From Rhodovibrio sodomensis (lineage in GTDB: Bacteria; Pseudomonadota; Alphaproteobacteria; Kiloniellales; Rhodovibrionaceae), in assembly GCF_016583645.1 (NCBI RefSeq), contig NZ_NRRL01000019.1, positions 1 to 56,599 of the forward strand: 56,599 nucleotides of DNA. Direction: 5' to 3'. Positions 8,169 to 16,944 of the stretch are shown here, piece by piece. Position numbers and translations under genes: made by a program. Position 1 is the stretch's first letter. Every line of letters begins with the position of its first letter. Under the pieces are notes generated by a model. That model searched no databases, had not been told where the DNA came from, and was given only the letters and a program-made list of their open reading frames with translations.

Positions 8169-9800
8169 ATGTTCAAGAAGCTATACGACCGGCTGTCGCG
8201 GCCGGCGTCGGTGCTGGTCGCGGTCGTGCTGGCGCTCGCCGGCCTGGCGGCTGCCGTGCACATGGACTTGAAGGAAATCTCGAACCAGGCGCTCAGGAAA
8301 CAGGCCGTGAGTGTCACCGACCTGCTGTCCGACTTTCGCCAGTACTACGCCAGCAATGTGGTGGCGCGGCTGGCTTCTGGAACCGGTGTGGCGGGGGCAG
8401 CGGGCGAGGACGGCACGGCTGGTGTCCAGATCGTCCACAATTACGCCGATGTGCCGGGCGCGATCCCGATCCCGGCGACCCTGTCGATCGAGCTGGGGGA
8501 GGTGATCAAGGTTGAGCGGGACAACCTGACCTACCGCTTTGTCTCCGATGCGCCGTTCGCGCACCGCGGGTCGCACGATCTCGATACGTTCGAAAGCACG
8601 GCGCTGAAGCGTTTCAGGCAGGCCGACGCGCCGGAACGGCTGTTCAAGACCAGCGGCACGATCTTCGATCACACCGTCCGGCTCGCCGAGCCGGTGGTGA
8701 TGCAGCCGAGTTGCGTGGGATGTCACAACCGTCATCCGAGCAGCCCGATAACAGACTGGGCGGCCGGCGACGTTCGGGGCATTCGGGCGGTGACGGTCAG
8801 CCAGCCGCTGGTCGACAACCTGTTCTCGTTTCGCTGGCTGCTCGGCTACATCGCGCTGGCCGGCGGAGCCGGTGTTGGCTTCGCCGGCTTGCAATGGCGC
8901 CAGGCCATGCATTTTCGCAGCTTGAGCGACCAGCTGAAGGAGACGAACCGCTTTCTGAACACGATTTCACTGAAACTTGCGAAGTACTTGTCGCCGCAGG
9001 TCTATCGGAGCATTTTCCGCGGCGAGAAGGACGTGGCGCTCGTGACCGAGCGCAAGAAGCTCACGATCTTTTTCTCCGACCTCAAGGACTTCACCGAGTC
9101 GTCGGAGCGCATGCAGCCGGAAGAGCTGACCGCCCTGCTCAATGAATACTTCACCGAGATGTCGGAAATCGCGGCGGCCCACGGGGCCACGGTGGACAAG
9201 TTCATAGGCGACGCGATCCTGGCGTTCTTCGGCGATCCGGAGACCAGGGGCACGCGGGAGGACGCGCGCGCCTGCGTCGAGATGGCGATCGCGATGCAGC
9301 GGCGTCTTGCTGTGCTCAACGAAGCCTGGCGCCGGCGCGGGATCGAACGGCCGCTGCGCGCGCGGATCGGCATCAACACCGGGTACTGCAATGTCGGCAA
9401 CTTCGGCAGCACCGACCGCATGGACTATACGATCATCGGCGCCGAATCGAACCTCGCGGCACGTTTGGAAGGGATCGCGGAGCCGGGCGGTATCGTCTTG
9501 AGCTATGAAACCTACGCCTTGGTCCAGGACCAGGTGACCGCCGTGGAACTGCCGCCGATCACCCTGAAGGGCATCGCCCGGGAGGTGATCCCCTATGCCG
9601 TTCAGGACGTTCTGGGGACCGGCGCGGCGGAGCCCGATGCCGTCGTCCGCCGCGTTGGTCCCGGCGTGAATATCTATCTGGAGCCGGACAAGATCGACCG
9701 GAGCACGCGCGCGGAGGTCGCCCGGACCCTGGAGGCCGCTCTCACGCGCCTGCGGGGTAACGAGGGCCAGGGCGGCGATGGCCAGGGCCGCGATGGCTAG
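8169..9800 (+). CDS. Membrane adenylate cyclase with c-type-heme DUF3365-like sensor
   Basis: 543 residues. TM1 (about 13-30), a periplasmic region of about 190 residues resembling the Tll0287/DUF3365 sensor fold, TM2 (about 222-241), a short coiled linker, then a class III nucleotidyl cyclase domain (about 297-480). The sensor contains CVGCH (182-186), a covalent heme c site. The cyclase retains metal ligands Asp304 (FFSDLKDF) and Asp348 (DKFIGDAILAFFGD) with Lys344, favouring ATP as substrate. Likely a redox- or gas-sensing cAMP synthase. ATG 8169 just precedes TM1; ATG 8103 is an alternative. The C-terminus is a truncated 5-residue repeat (see 9765-9838). Confidence 0.85.
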   Translation: MFKKLYDRLSRPASVLVAVVLALAGLAAAVHMDLKEISNQALRKQAVSVTDLLSDFRQYYASNVVARLASGTGVAGAAGEDGTAGVQIVHNYADVPGAIPIPATLSIELGEVIKVERDNLTYRFVSDAPFAHRGSHDLDTFESTALKRFRQADAPERLFKTSGTIFDHTVRLAEPVVMQPSCVGCHNRHPSSPITDWAAGDVRGIRAVTVSQPLVDNLFSFRWLLGYIALAGGAGVGFAGLQWRQAMHFRSLSDQLKETNRFLNTISLKLAKYLSPQVYRSIFRGEKDVALVTERKKLTIFFSDLKDFTESSERMQPEELTALLNEYFTEMSEIAAAHGATVDKFIGDAILAFFGDPETRGTREDARACVEMAIAMQRRLAVLNEAWRRRGIERPLRARIGINTGYCNVGNFGSTDRMDYTIIGAESNLAARLEGIAEPGGIVLSYETYALVQDQVTAVELPPITLKGIAREVIPYAVQDVLGTGAAEPDAVVRRVGPGVNIYLEPDKIDRSTRAEVARTLEAALTRLRGNEGQGGDGQGRDG

Positions 9801-9838
9801 GGCGGCGATGGCTGGGGCGGCGATGGCTGCGGCCGCGG
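9765..9838 (+). repeat. 15-bp tandem repeat spanning the cyclase stop codon
   Basis: Four full units and one partial unit of GGCCAGGGCGGCGAT. Units 1 and 2 encode GQGGD/GQGRD at the cyclase C-terminus. In unit 3 CAG has become TAG, which ends the protein; two further units remain downstream in frame. Confidence 0.85.
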
Positions 9839-9939
9839 ACCGGGAACGGCCGGCGTAGCGCGGTACCGGGACGACGTGCTAAGCCGGGCCGCCGGCGAAC
9901 AGCCGGGCGCCCGATCACATCACCGCGGATACCTAGACC

Positions 9940-10518
9940 ATGAATAACTGGATCAAGACGGCCCTCGTCGCGGGCGTCCTGGCGCTGAGCGCGCCGCCGG
10001 CGCAGGCGCAGGATGGCAATCCGGTGGTGCGCCTGGAGACCAACCGCGGCGACATCCGGATCGAACTGTTCGCCGAGCGCGCGCCCCAGTCGGTCGAGAA
10101 CTTTCTCGCCTACGTGCGCACCGATCACTACGACGGCACGATCTTCCACCGCGTGATCCCGGACTTCATGATCCAGGGTGGCGGGTTCACGCCGGACTAC
10201 ACCCGCAAGCCGACCCGCGACCCGATCCGCAACGAAGCGGACAACGGTCTGTCGAACGACCGCGGGACGGTGGCGATGGCGCGCACCGGGCAACCGCACT
10301 CGGCGACCGCGCAGTTCTTCATCAACCTCTCCGACAACGAGTTCCTGGACCATACGGCGAAGACCCAGCGCGGCTGGGGCTACGCGGTGTTCGGGGAGGT
10401 GATCTCCGGGCTCGGCACGGTGGACGAGATCGGCCAGGTGCCGACCGGTTCGGCCGGGCCGTTCGCCAAGGACGCCCCGCAGCAGCCGGTGGTGATCCAG
10501 GATGTGGTGGTGGAATAA
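9940..10518 (+). CDS. Cyclophilin-type peptidyl-prolyl cis-trans isomerase, exported
   Basis: 192 residues: signal peptide (about 1-23, ending AQAQD) followed by a single cyclophilin domain. Active-site features are FHRVIPDFMIQGGGFT, and QFFINLSDNEFLD with the FGEVI block near the end. It catalyses proline isomerisation during folding in the periplasm, as PpiA does. The ATG at 9940 starts the signal peptide exactly but has a poor RBS. It stands 140 bp after the cyclase and 69 bp before the next gene; a shared transcript is possible. Confidence 0.9.
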   Translation: MNNWIKTALVAGVLALSAPPAQAQDGNPVVRLETNRGDIRIELFAERAPQSVENFLAYVRTDHYDGTIFHRVIPDFMIQGGGFTPDYTRKPTRDPIRNEADNGLSNDRGTVAMARTGQPHSATAQFFINLSDNEFLDHTAKTQRGWGYAVFGEVISGLGTVDEIGQVPTGSAGPFAKDAPQQPVVIQDVVVE

Positions 10519-10587
10519 GCCCACGGCCGCGATCCCGATCCGGGACGACCCAGAATGCGCCAGGCAGGCGCGCAAGCAGGTGGCGCG

Positions 10588-11424
10588 ATGAAGTTCCTGA
10601 CCGGCTGCACGCTCGACTATTGGATCCCCGGACTGTCGACCTTCGTGTTCAACGTGAGCGCGAACGCGACCGAGCACCAGCGCGTGCTCTCCGAGCGGCT
10701 GCTGCTGGAGCCGGAGGTGACGCCGGAGGAGTTCGTCAGCGAGTCCGGCAATCGCTACCACCGGTTTACGCTATCGCACGGCTACCTGCGCCTGCGCTAC
10801 GACGCGGAGGTGGAGAGCGTGCCAAGCCTTGAGGACCCACAGACGATCGGCACCTGCACGCCCGACGACGTGCCGTTGGCGACGCTGCCCTACCTGCTGC
10901 CCAGCCGGTACTGCCAGTCCGACCAATTGATGCGGCTCGCCTACCGGGAGTTCAGCCGCTATCCGCGCGGCTACGAGCAGGTCAACGCGATCTGCAACTG
11001 GATCTACGCCAACGTCGACTATCTGGCCGGCACCAGCACGCCGTTGACCAGCGCGTTCGATACCGCAACCGCCCGGGCCGGTGTCTGCCGCGATTTCGCC
11101 CACCTCGGGATCGCGTTCTGCCGGGCGGTCAACGTCCCCGCCCGGTTCGTCAGCGGCTACGCCTACACGCTGCAGCCGCCCGACTTCCACGCCGTGTTCG
11201 AAGCCTGGCTGGGCGACCGCTGGTACGTGTTCGACCCGACCCGGCGGATCGTGCCCGAGAACCTGGTGCGGATCGGGGTCGGGCGCGACGCGGCGGACGT
11301 ATCGTTCGCGCTGATCTTCGGCCCGGCGCAGATGACCGGCATGAACGTCTACGCCGACGCCGCCCAGACGATCACCGGTCCGGCGCACACCAGGCAGAGT
11401 TCGGCGGCCGTCTGCTCGGCGTGA
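10588..11424 (+). CDS. Transglutaminase-like cysteine peptidase family protein
   Basis: 278 residues. An N-terminal beta-rich region (about 1-110) precedes a transglutaminase-like core with the triad cysteine in RAGVCRDFAHLGIAFCRA, histidine in DFHAVFEAW and aspartate in WYVFDPTRR. This is the bacterial type often paired with amide-bond-cleaving or ATP-grasp partners, but none is adjacent here. No signal peptide, so probably cytoplasmic. ATG 10588 has AGGTGG about 6 nt upstream and was preferred to ATG 10555. The substrate is unknown. Confidence 0.82.
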   Translation: MKFLTGCTLDYWIPGLSTFVFNVSANATEHQRVLSERLLLEPEVTPEEFVSESGNRYHRFTLSHGYLRLRYDAEVESVPSLEDPQTIGTCTPDDVPLATLPYLLPSRYCQSDQLMRLAYREFSRYPRGYEQVNAICNWIYANVDYLAGTSTPLTSAFDTATARAGVCRDFAHLGIAFCRAVNVPARFVSGYAYTLQPPDFHAVFEAWLGDRWYVFDPTRRIVPENLVRIGVGRDAADVSFALIFGPAQMTGMNVYADAAQTITGPAHTRQSSAAVCSA

Positions 11425-11494
11425 ACGGCCGCAGCCGACCGGATCGCCGCGACCGCCGCGTTCCGGCCGTCACCCCGAACGGCGACGCACAGGC

Positions 11495-12136
11495 TCACGC
11501 GCTGCTGGCGGTGTTCTTCAGAAAGCCGCGCTCCAGGCCGATGCGCAGCGCCTCGGTCCGGTTACGGCACTCGAACTTGCGGTACAGGCGGCGTAGGTGG
11601 AGCTTGACGGTGACTTCCTGCAGGTTGAGCTCGCGCGCGATCTCCTTGTTCGACAGGCCCCGCCACAGCCCGTCCAGCACCTGCGTTTCGCGCGTCGACA
11701 GGGCGTCGTCGCCGTCCGGCTCGGCCGGTCCCTCCACCGGGCGCGTCATCAAGGCGTAGGGGACGTAGACCTCACCGCTCATCATCAGCCGGATCGCCTG
11801 GATCAGCGCGTCGCCGGAGATCGTCTTGGGCACGAAGCCGGCCGCGCCCATGCGCAGGCCTTCCTCGATCACGCCGCGGTCGCTCTGCCCGGACAGCAGC
11901 GCCACCGGCATGTCCGGCCGGGCCTGCTTGATCCGCGACAGACCTTCCAGCCGGTTCATGCCCGGCATGACGACGTCGAGCAGGGCGATGTCGATCTCCG
12001 GATGCGCGTCCAGCTGCCTGAGCGCGCCGTCGACGTCGGTCGCCTTGTAGACTGGGCTGTCCGGCCAGGTGCGCCCGATGTGGGTCGCCAGCAGGTCGAT
12101 GAAGAGGTCGTGGTCGTCGGCAATCAGCGGGATCAT
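11495..12136 (-). CDS. NarL/LuxR-family response regulator
   Basis: 213 residues: receiver domain (about 1-115) with acidic pair DDHD, phosphoacceptor Asp in ALLDVVMPG, Ser in LLSGQ and Lys in FVPKTISGDAL, then a LuxR-type HTH (STRETQVLDGLWRGLSNKEIARELNL, about 148-205). It should bind DNA as a phospho-dimer. The hybrid histidine kinase gene 163 bp upstream on the same strand is the obvious candidate partner. Upstream, a TATACT box (12182-12187, leftward) in an AT-richer patch may be its own -10. Confidence 0.9.
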   Translation of the reverse strand: MIPLIADDHDLFIDLLATHIGRTWPDSPVYKATDVDGALRQLDAHPEIDIALLDVVMPGMNRLEGLSRIKQARPDMPVALLSGQSDRGVIEEGLRMGAAGFVPKTISGDALIQAIRLMMSGEVYVPYALMTRPVEGPAEPDGDDALSTRETQVLDGLWRGLSNKEIARELNLQEVTVKLHLRRLYRKFECRNRTEALRIGLERGFLKNTASSA

Positions 12137-12298
12137 CAGCTACTCGCACCCATCGGCCCGGAACGGGTCCCTATAATCGAAAGTATACACGCTTGCGTAC
12201 TGGTTTTCATTAGAATCCATACCAGGCGATTGCGCGTCGAACGCGAGCGGCCGGCCGCCCGGCGCCTGATCCGGACACGGCTGGGGCCGCTCCGGCAT

Positions 12299-14491
12299 CT
12301 ACCCGCCCGCCGCCGCGTCGCCCGCCCCGGCGGTTAGGATATGCGCCAGCTTTTCGCGCGCGATCGGCTTGTCCAGCACGTGGTCGATCGACGCGCCACG
12401 GCTCTCGGCTGCCAGCGAGGTTCGCCCGGAGATCAGGGTGACAGTGATCTCCGCGTCGAGCTGCTTGACCGCCTGGGCGAGCTCGCTGCCCATCATCTCC
12501 GGCATGTTCAGATCGGTGACCAGGTGCGCGATCTCTCGGCCGCGCGTGCGCACGAGCTCGAGCGCCTGATTGGCGGAGGTCGTGGTCAGGACCGCGCGGC
12601 CCAGACGGCGAACCGCGTCGGCGGTCATCTGCCCGACCGTCTGCTCGTCGTCGACGATCAGCACCAACTGGCGCTCGCCGGCGGCCGCGCGCGGCGGATC
12701 GGCCGGCGCCGACGCTGCGCTGTGAGGGTCCGGTGCCGCCTTGGGCGCGTGTGGGCGGCTGTCGGACGCGGCCGCGTCCGTGCGCGGCAGCTCGGCCAGG
12801 TGCATCGTCACCTCGGTGCCGCGGCCCTCTCCGGTGGTAATGGTCAGCCCGCCGCCGTGGCTGAGCGCGATACCGGCCACCGCGGACAGGCCGAGCCCCG
12901 TGCCCTTGCCGACCGTCTTGGTGGTGTAGAACGGCTCCAGCACCCGCTCCAGCTTGTCCGCCGGGATCCCGCAGCCGTCGTCGGCGACCGACACCTCGAT
13001 CGTGCCGCCTGGATGGTCGAACCGACCGACCCGCAGCTGCTGTCGACCGTCGGGTAGCTCCAGCAACTGCACCGTGCCCACGCCTTCCAGCTCGGTCGAC
13101 GCGGCGTGCTCCGTGCCGGGGTCGCTCAGCGGCGCGTCGCGCCGGGCCACCGTGATCCGCACGCACGGATTGGCCATCCCGGCGACCGCGTCGCGGGCGT
13201 TGGTCGCCAGGTTCATCACCGCCCGGCCGAGCGCGCTTTCGTTACCGCGTACGCGCAGCAGCGTCTCCGGCAATTCGCACGCCAGCTGCACGTCGCGCGG
13301 CATCGCCGCGCTCAGCAGGCCGGCGGTCTCGCTGACCACCTCGGAGATGTCGGTCGCGGTCATGGTCAGGGAATCGCGCCGGCTGAACGACAGGATCTGC
13401 TGCACCAGCGTCTTGCCCCGCTCCGCCGCGGTGGCGATCTGGCGGGCGTAGCCGGCTTCCGCGCTCTCGGGCTCCAGGTCGTCGACCAGGAACTCGGCAT
13501 AGCCGGCGATCGCGGCCAGGACGTTGTTGAAATCGTGGGCGATACCGCCGGCCAGCCGGCCGACCGATTCCAGCTTCTGCGCCTGATGCAGCTCGGCGCG
13601 CAGGCGCCGGCGGGTGCGCTGGGCAACGTTGCGTGCGGTGACGTCGCGCGCGACCCGGACCATGCCGCCATCCGGCAGGGCGGCCAGCGACATCTCCTGC
13701 TCGATCGTGGTGCCGGTGCGGTGGCGCGCGTTCTTGGTGCCGTGCCAGGCCCCGTTGCTGCGCACCAAGGGCAGCACCTCTTCGTACAGGCGCTGGCGCT
13801 CCTCGGGGCCGTATAGAAGATCGATCGGCTGGCCCAGCAGCTCGTCCACCGGATAGCCGTACAGCACCGCGGCGGCGCGGTTGACGAACACGAACCGGTT
13901 GTCGGCGTCCAACAGCGTGATCGCGTCCTGCGCCAGCTCGACCGCCTGGGTCACCCGCTCGGCCTGTTCGCGCAGACCAGTCTGCTCTTTCTGGTGCGCC
14001 CGGCGGAGCTCCAGCTCGTCGACCGCGATGTCGGCGAGGTCCTGCAGCGTGCGCTCGTCCGCCTGGCTGAGCGCCGCGCGCGGCTGGTAGTCGATGATGC
14101 ACAGGCTGCCCAGGTTGTAGCCGTCGGGCGTGATCAGCGGCGCACCGGCGTAAAACCGGATGTGGGGCGGACCGGTGACCAGTTGGTTGTCGGCGAACCG
14201 CGGATCGGCGGTGGCGTCCGGCACCACCAGCACCCGATCGCTGCCCAGCGTGTGCTTGCAGAACGACACGCTGGTCGAGGTCTCGGTGGCGCACAGCCCG
14301 TGCGCGGACTTGAACCACTGCCGGTCGCGTTCGAGCAGGCTGACAAGGGAGATCGGCACGTCGAACAGACGCGCGGCAAGCTCGGTCAGACGGTCGAAGG
14401 TCGGCTCTGGCGCGCTGTCGAGGACGTCGTATCTGTAGAGGGCCTGGAGCCGTTCGGGCTCTGACTGGTCGGCCCGTCTTGGCGCCGGCAT
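12299..14491 (-). CDS. Hybrid sensor histidine kinase (GAF-PAS-HisKA-HATPase-REC)
   Basis: 730 residues. GAF domain (about 25-165, of the type beginning RLQALYRYDVLDSAPE), PAS (about 185-300), HisKA with phospho-His in GGIAHDFNNVLAAI, HATPase_c with ADDGCGIP and GTGLGLSAV, and a C-terminal receiver (about 600-725) with phospho-Asp in HLVTDLNMPEMMG. No transmembrane segment, so a cytoplasmic sensor. The ATG at 14491 is preceded by GGAGA at about 6 nt. An in-frame extension to 14824 would translate a tandem repeat array and was rejected. The receiver resembles those that modulate kinase output or pass phosphate to the adjacent LuxR-type regulator. Confidence 0.9.
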   Translation of the reverse strand: MPAPRRADQSEPERLQALYRYDVLDSAPEPTFDRLTELAARLFDVPISLVSLLERDRQWFKSAHGLCATETSTSVSFCKHTLGSDRVLVVPDATADPRFADNQLVTGPPHIRFYAGAPLITPDGYNLGSLCIIDYQPRAALSQADERTLQDLADIAVDELELRRAHQKEQTGLREQAERVTQAVELAQDAITLLDADNRFVFVNRAAAVLYGYPVDELLGQPIDLLYGPEERQRLYEEVLPLVRSNGAWHGTKNARHRTGTTIEQEMSLAALPDGGMVRVARDVTARNVAQRTRRRLRAELHQAQKLESVGRLAGGIAHDFNNVLAAIAGYAEFLVDDLEPESAEAGYARQIATAAERGKTLVQQILSFSRRDSLTMTATDISEVVSETAGLLSAAMPRDVQLACELPETLLRVRGNESALGRAVMNLATNARDAVAGMANPCVRITVARRDAPLSDPGTEHAASTELEGVGTVQLLELPDGRQQLRVGRFDHPGGTIEVSVADDGCGIPADKLERVLEPFYTTKTVGKGTGLGLSAVAGIALSHGGGLTITTGEGRGTEVTMHLAELPRTDAAASDSRPHAPKAAPDPHSAASAPADPPRAAAGERQLVLIVDDEQTVGQMTADAVRRLGRAVLTTTSANQALELVRTRGREIAHLVTDLNMPEMMGSELAQAVKQLDAEITVTLISGRTSLAAESRGASIDHVLDKPIAREKLAHILTAGAGDAAAGG

Positions 14492-14512
14492 CCGGTCTCT
14501 CCGTCTATCAAT

Positions 14513-14579
14513 GGCCGGGTCGATCGAGGCGCCGGGTCGATCAAGGCGCCGGGTCGATCGATGCGCCGGGTCGATCGAG
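14513..14579. repeat. 17-bp tandem array in the divergent kinase promoter region
   Basis: Four units of GCGCCGGGTCGATCGAG, each holding the self-complementary TCGATCGA or a near copy, with a degenerate fifth to 14596. The array begins 22 bp upstream of the kinase ATG, within the 319-bp gap to the rightward gene at 14811. It could be an iterated binding site or simple repeat expansion. Confidence 0.85.
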
Positions 14580-14810
14580 GCGCCGGGGACGACCCGTCGA
14601 TAGGTCCCCCGGACGATAATCGCTGTTGCGCGTATCCGGAAGGTTAAAGGCCGAGCCCATTCGGCCATGCCGCGGTGTTCCTCTGCCCGGCGCAACACCC
14701 TTGCGCACAGATGCGCTGCCGCCCGGCGCGGCGCATTTTGGGTGCCCGACACGAAGGTATCGGCGTCGGCGCACGGTCGCCCGGCGCGTAGGCCCATCAG
14801 GAGGATCACC

Positions 14811-15128
14811 ATGGCGCAGATCATCAGCTTCCCCGAGACCCGTCCGACATCGCCCGCGCCGGCAACCCCGGGCGCATCCAGCGGCGTTGCCGCCGAGGTG
14901 CATCGCCTGCTGCCGGTCTCCGGGACAACCCGGCCGGGGCACGGCGGCGCGATGCCGCCGCTGCACGAGCTGGTCGCACGGATGCGCGCGGACTCCGAGC
15001 AGCTGACGCGCAGCCTGGGCGAGCTTCAGACCGCCGTCCGCCGGCTTGCGGACGCGGATCTACCGGGCCAGGCTCGCGCGCTGGTCGACGAGGCGTTCGG
15101 CCATCCCCGCGCCGAGGCGGCGCGATGA
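14811..15128 (+). CDS. Hypothetical protein upstream of a receiver-domain protein
   Basis: 105 residues, unrecognised. The N-terminal half is Pro/Ala/Gly-rich and probably disordered; residues about 60-95 (ARMRADSEQLTRSLGELQTA) are amphipathic helix or coiled coil. An AGGAGG site 9 nt before ATG 14811 strongly supports this start. The stop overlaps the start of the receiver-domain gene (ATGA), so the two are coupled and may act together. Lies divergently from the hybrid kinase. Confidence 0.7.
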   Translation: MAQIISFPETRPTSPAPATPGASSGVAAEVHRLLPVSGTTRPGHGGAMPPLHELVARMRADSEQLTRSLGELQTAVRRLADADLPGQARALVDEAFGHPRAEAAR

Positions 15129-15634
15129 CGACGCCGACCCCGGGTCGGTCTGCACCAGACCCGACCCGCCGGGTCTGGCCGGTACCCGGCCGCGGGCCGG
15201 GCCGGCTGGGCCGCGTGCTGCTGGTGGCGGACGATCCGCTTTCCCCGTCGCGGCTGGCAGCGGTGCTGCGCCGGGCCGGGTTCTTCGTGCTGGTCGCACA
15301 GAGCGGACGTCACGCGCTCCGGGAGATCTGCATGCGCGGGTTCGAACTCGTCATCACGGACGTGGTGGTGCAGGATCTCGACGGGCTGGAGTTGCTGCGC
15401 TGGCTGCGCCGGCTGCACGGCGGCATCCCCGCGATCGCGCTCAGCGGTGCCGGCCCGGACGCGGGCGCGCTGTACGCCAAAGCGGCGCAGTGCATCGGCG
15501 CCGACGTGACCCTGCCCAAACCGGCCGAGCCAGCCAGCGTGCTGGCCGCCGCCCACCGTCTGACCGCCCGCCCGGGACCCGGCCGGAGCTGGGGCGCGCC
15601 GGCGCCGGCCGATGCGCCGGTTTCCGCGACATGA
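15125..15634 (+). CDS. Single-domain response regulator (receiver only)
   Basis: 169 residues. A low-complexity N-terminus (1-27) precedes a receiver domain (about 28-145): VLLVADDP with the acidic pair, phosphoacceptor Asp in LVITDVVVQDLDG, Ser in IALSGAG, Lys in TLPKPAEP. No output domain; the last 25 residues are Pro/Ala-rich. It could be a phosphate shuttle or sink for the neighbouring hybrid kinase, an inference from position only. Coupled to the upstream gene by ATGA overlap. Confidence 0.83.
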   Translation: MTTPTPGRSAPDPTRRVWPVPGRGPGRLGRVLLVADDPLSPSRLAAVLRRAGFFVLVAQSGRHALREICMRGFELVITDVVVQDLDGLELLRWLRRLHGGIPAIALSGAGPDAGALYAKAAQCIGADVTLPKPAEPASVLAAAHRLTARPGPGRSWGAPAPADAPVSAT

Positions 15635-15671
15635 CCAGCCGCGCGACAGGGCTGCCGTCCGGCATGCTGTC

Positions 15672-16118
15672 TCAGCCGGCGCCCCAGCCGAAATAGGCGA
15701 CGCCGATCGCGAGCAGCAGGTAACGGGCCAGCTTGCCCGCGGTGACCAGCAGCAGGAACGGCACGATCGGCGCGCGCAGCACCCCGGCGACCACGGTCAG
15801 CGGGTCGCCCAGCCAGGGCGTCCAGGCGAGCAGCAGCGACCAGATTCCCCAGCGCCGGTACCACGCCTCCGCCCGGGCGTAGGTCTTGGCGTCGACCGGG
15901 AACCAGCGGCGGTGCTTGAACCGCTCGATGCCGAGGCCGAGCGCCCAGTTGACGACGGCGCCCAGCACGTTGCCGGCGGTCGCCGCCAGGACCAGCCAGC
16001 CCCAGGGCCAGCCGTCCAGCTGCAGGCCGATCAGCACGACCTCGGACTGGAAGGGCAGGATGGTGGCCGCCAGGAAGGCGCTGGCGAACATGCTGGCGTA
16101 GGCGGCAAGCGCGCTCAT
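15672..16118 (-). CDS. YqaA-family membrane protein (VTT/SNARE-associated domain)
   Basis: 148 residues with four or five hydrophobic segments. FLAATILPFQSEVVLIGLQL at the N-terminus, then NVLGAVVNWALG and WIPWLGD-like TPWLGDPLTVVAGVLR, are the YqaA/DedA-related pattern. E. coli YqaA is uncharacterised; relatives act in lipid scrambling or membrane homeostasis. Convergent with the receiver gene, 37 bp apart. Confidence 0.8.
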   Translation of the reverse strand: MSALAAYASMFASAFLAATILPFQSEVVLIGLQLDGWPWGWLVLAATAGNVLGAVVNWALGLGIERFKHRRWFPVDAKTYARAEAWYRRWGIWSLLLAWTPWLGDPLTVVAGVLRAPIVPFLLLVTAGKLARYLLLAIGVAYFGWGAG

Positions 16119-16263
16119 CCGGGCGTTTCTGCCTCCCGTTGGCTTGGCGGTTGGCGTGGCGCTTGGCTGGCGGTTCGCCGCTCCGGCGGGCGAACGGCTT
16201 CGCCGCCTAGGGCTGGCGTGTTAGGTTGGCGGCGAGCACCCAAGCAAGGACTGCGCGAAAACC

Positions 16264-16944
16264 GTGAGCGACGACGTAACCTACCGCACCCCCTCCATCG
16301 ACGATGGCGCCGAGATTTGGCGCATGGTCGACGAGTCTGTAAATCTCGACCGGGATTCCGGCTACGCCTATTTCATGGTGGCGCGCAACTTCGCCGCGAC
16401 CAGTGTGGTCGCGGAGCGCGGCGAGCACACCATCGGCATGCTGACCGCCTACCGTCTGCCGCAGGACCCCCGGCGGCTATTCGTCTGGCAGGTCAACGTG
16501 CGCGATCCGCACAAGAACAGCGGGATCGCGAGCGGCATGCTCGACCATCTGCTGCAGCGCGACGAGGCGGCCGGCGTGCGCTGGGTCGAGGCGACCATCG
16601 TGCCGGGCAACACGCCCGCCGAGAACCTGTTCAAGAGCCTGGCCAACCGTCTGGACTGCCCGATCCGGGAGACCGAGGCGTTCGCCGACGAATTGTTTCC
16701 GGACGCCGAGCGCAAGGTCGAGCGGCTGTTCGTGGTGGGCCCGATCCCGTACGAAAAGTGCGAAATCCGGATCCGGCCAGAGGGCGGCAGGTATCGTCTC
16801 TACAGCTTCTGGGACGGCTCCGAACTGCCGGCGTTCGAGCCCGCCAACCCGGCGTTCGACGACTTCGACGACGCCAAGCGCGCCGCCGAGAAGGTCCGCA
16901 TCGATCACGGCGCAAGTAAGGTCGTGGTTGAACGCGAAGGCTGA
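16264..16944 (+). CDS. EctA-like diaminobutyrate N-acetyltransferase with C-terminal extension
   Basis: 226 residues. Residues about 5-165 align with EctA (GNAT fold): RTPSIDDGAEIWRMVDES, SGYAYFMVARNFAATSVVAE, LFVWQVNVRDPHKNSGIASG (acetyl-CoA loop) and ATIVPGNTPAENLFKSLA. EctA makes N-gamma-acetyl-diaminobutyrate, the first step to ectoine. Here no ectB or ectC is adjacent, and about 60 extra residues follow (IRIRPEGGRYRLYSFWDGSE onward), a small alpha/beta-looking domain not usual in EctA. GTG start with AAGGA about 10 nt upstream. It may serve an ectoine pathway encoded elsewhere, or acetylate a different amine. Confidence 0.75.
   Translation: MSDDVTYRTPSIDDGAEIWRMVDESVNLDRDSGYAYFMVARNFAATSVVAERGEHTIGMLTAYRLPQDPRRLFVWQVNVRDPHKNSGIASGMLDHLLQRDEAAGVRWVEATIVPGNTPAENLFKSLANRLDCPIRETEAFADELFPDAERKVERLFVVGPIPYEKCEIRIRPEGGRYRLYSFWDGSELPAFEPANPAFDDFDDAKRAAEKVRIDHGASKVVVEREG

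Noticed and set aside
12299..14824. An 841-aa version of the hybrid kinase
   Set aside because: The added N-terminus translates a 17-bp tandem array; ATG 14491 has a GGAGA site and starts just before the GAF domain.
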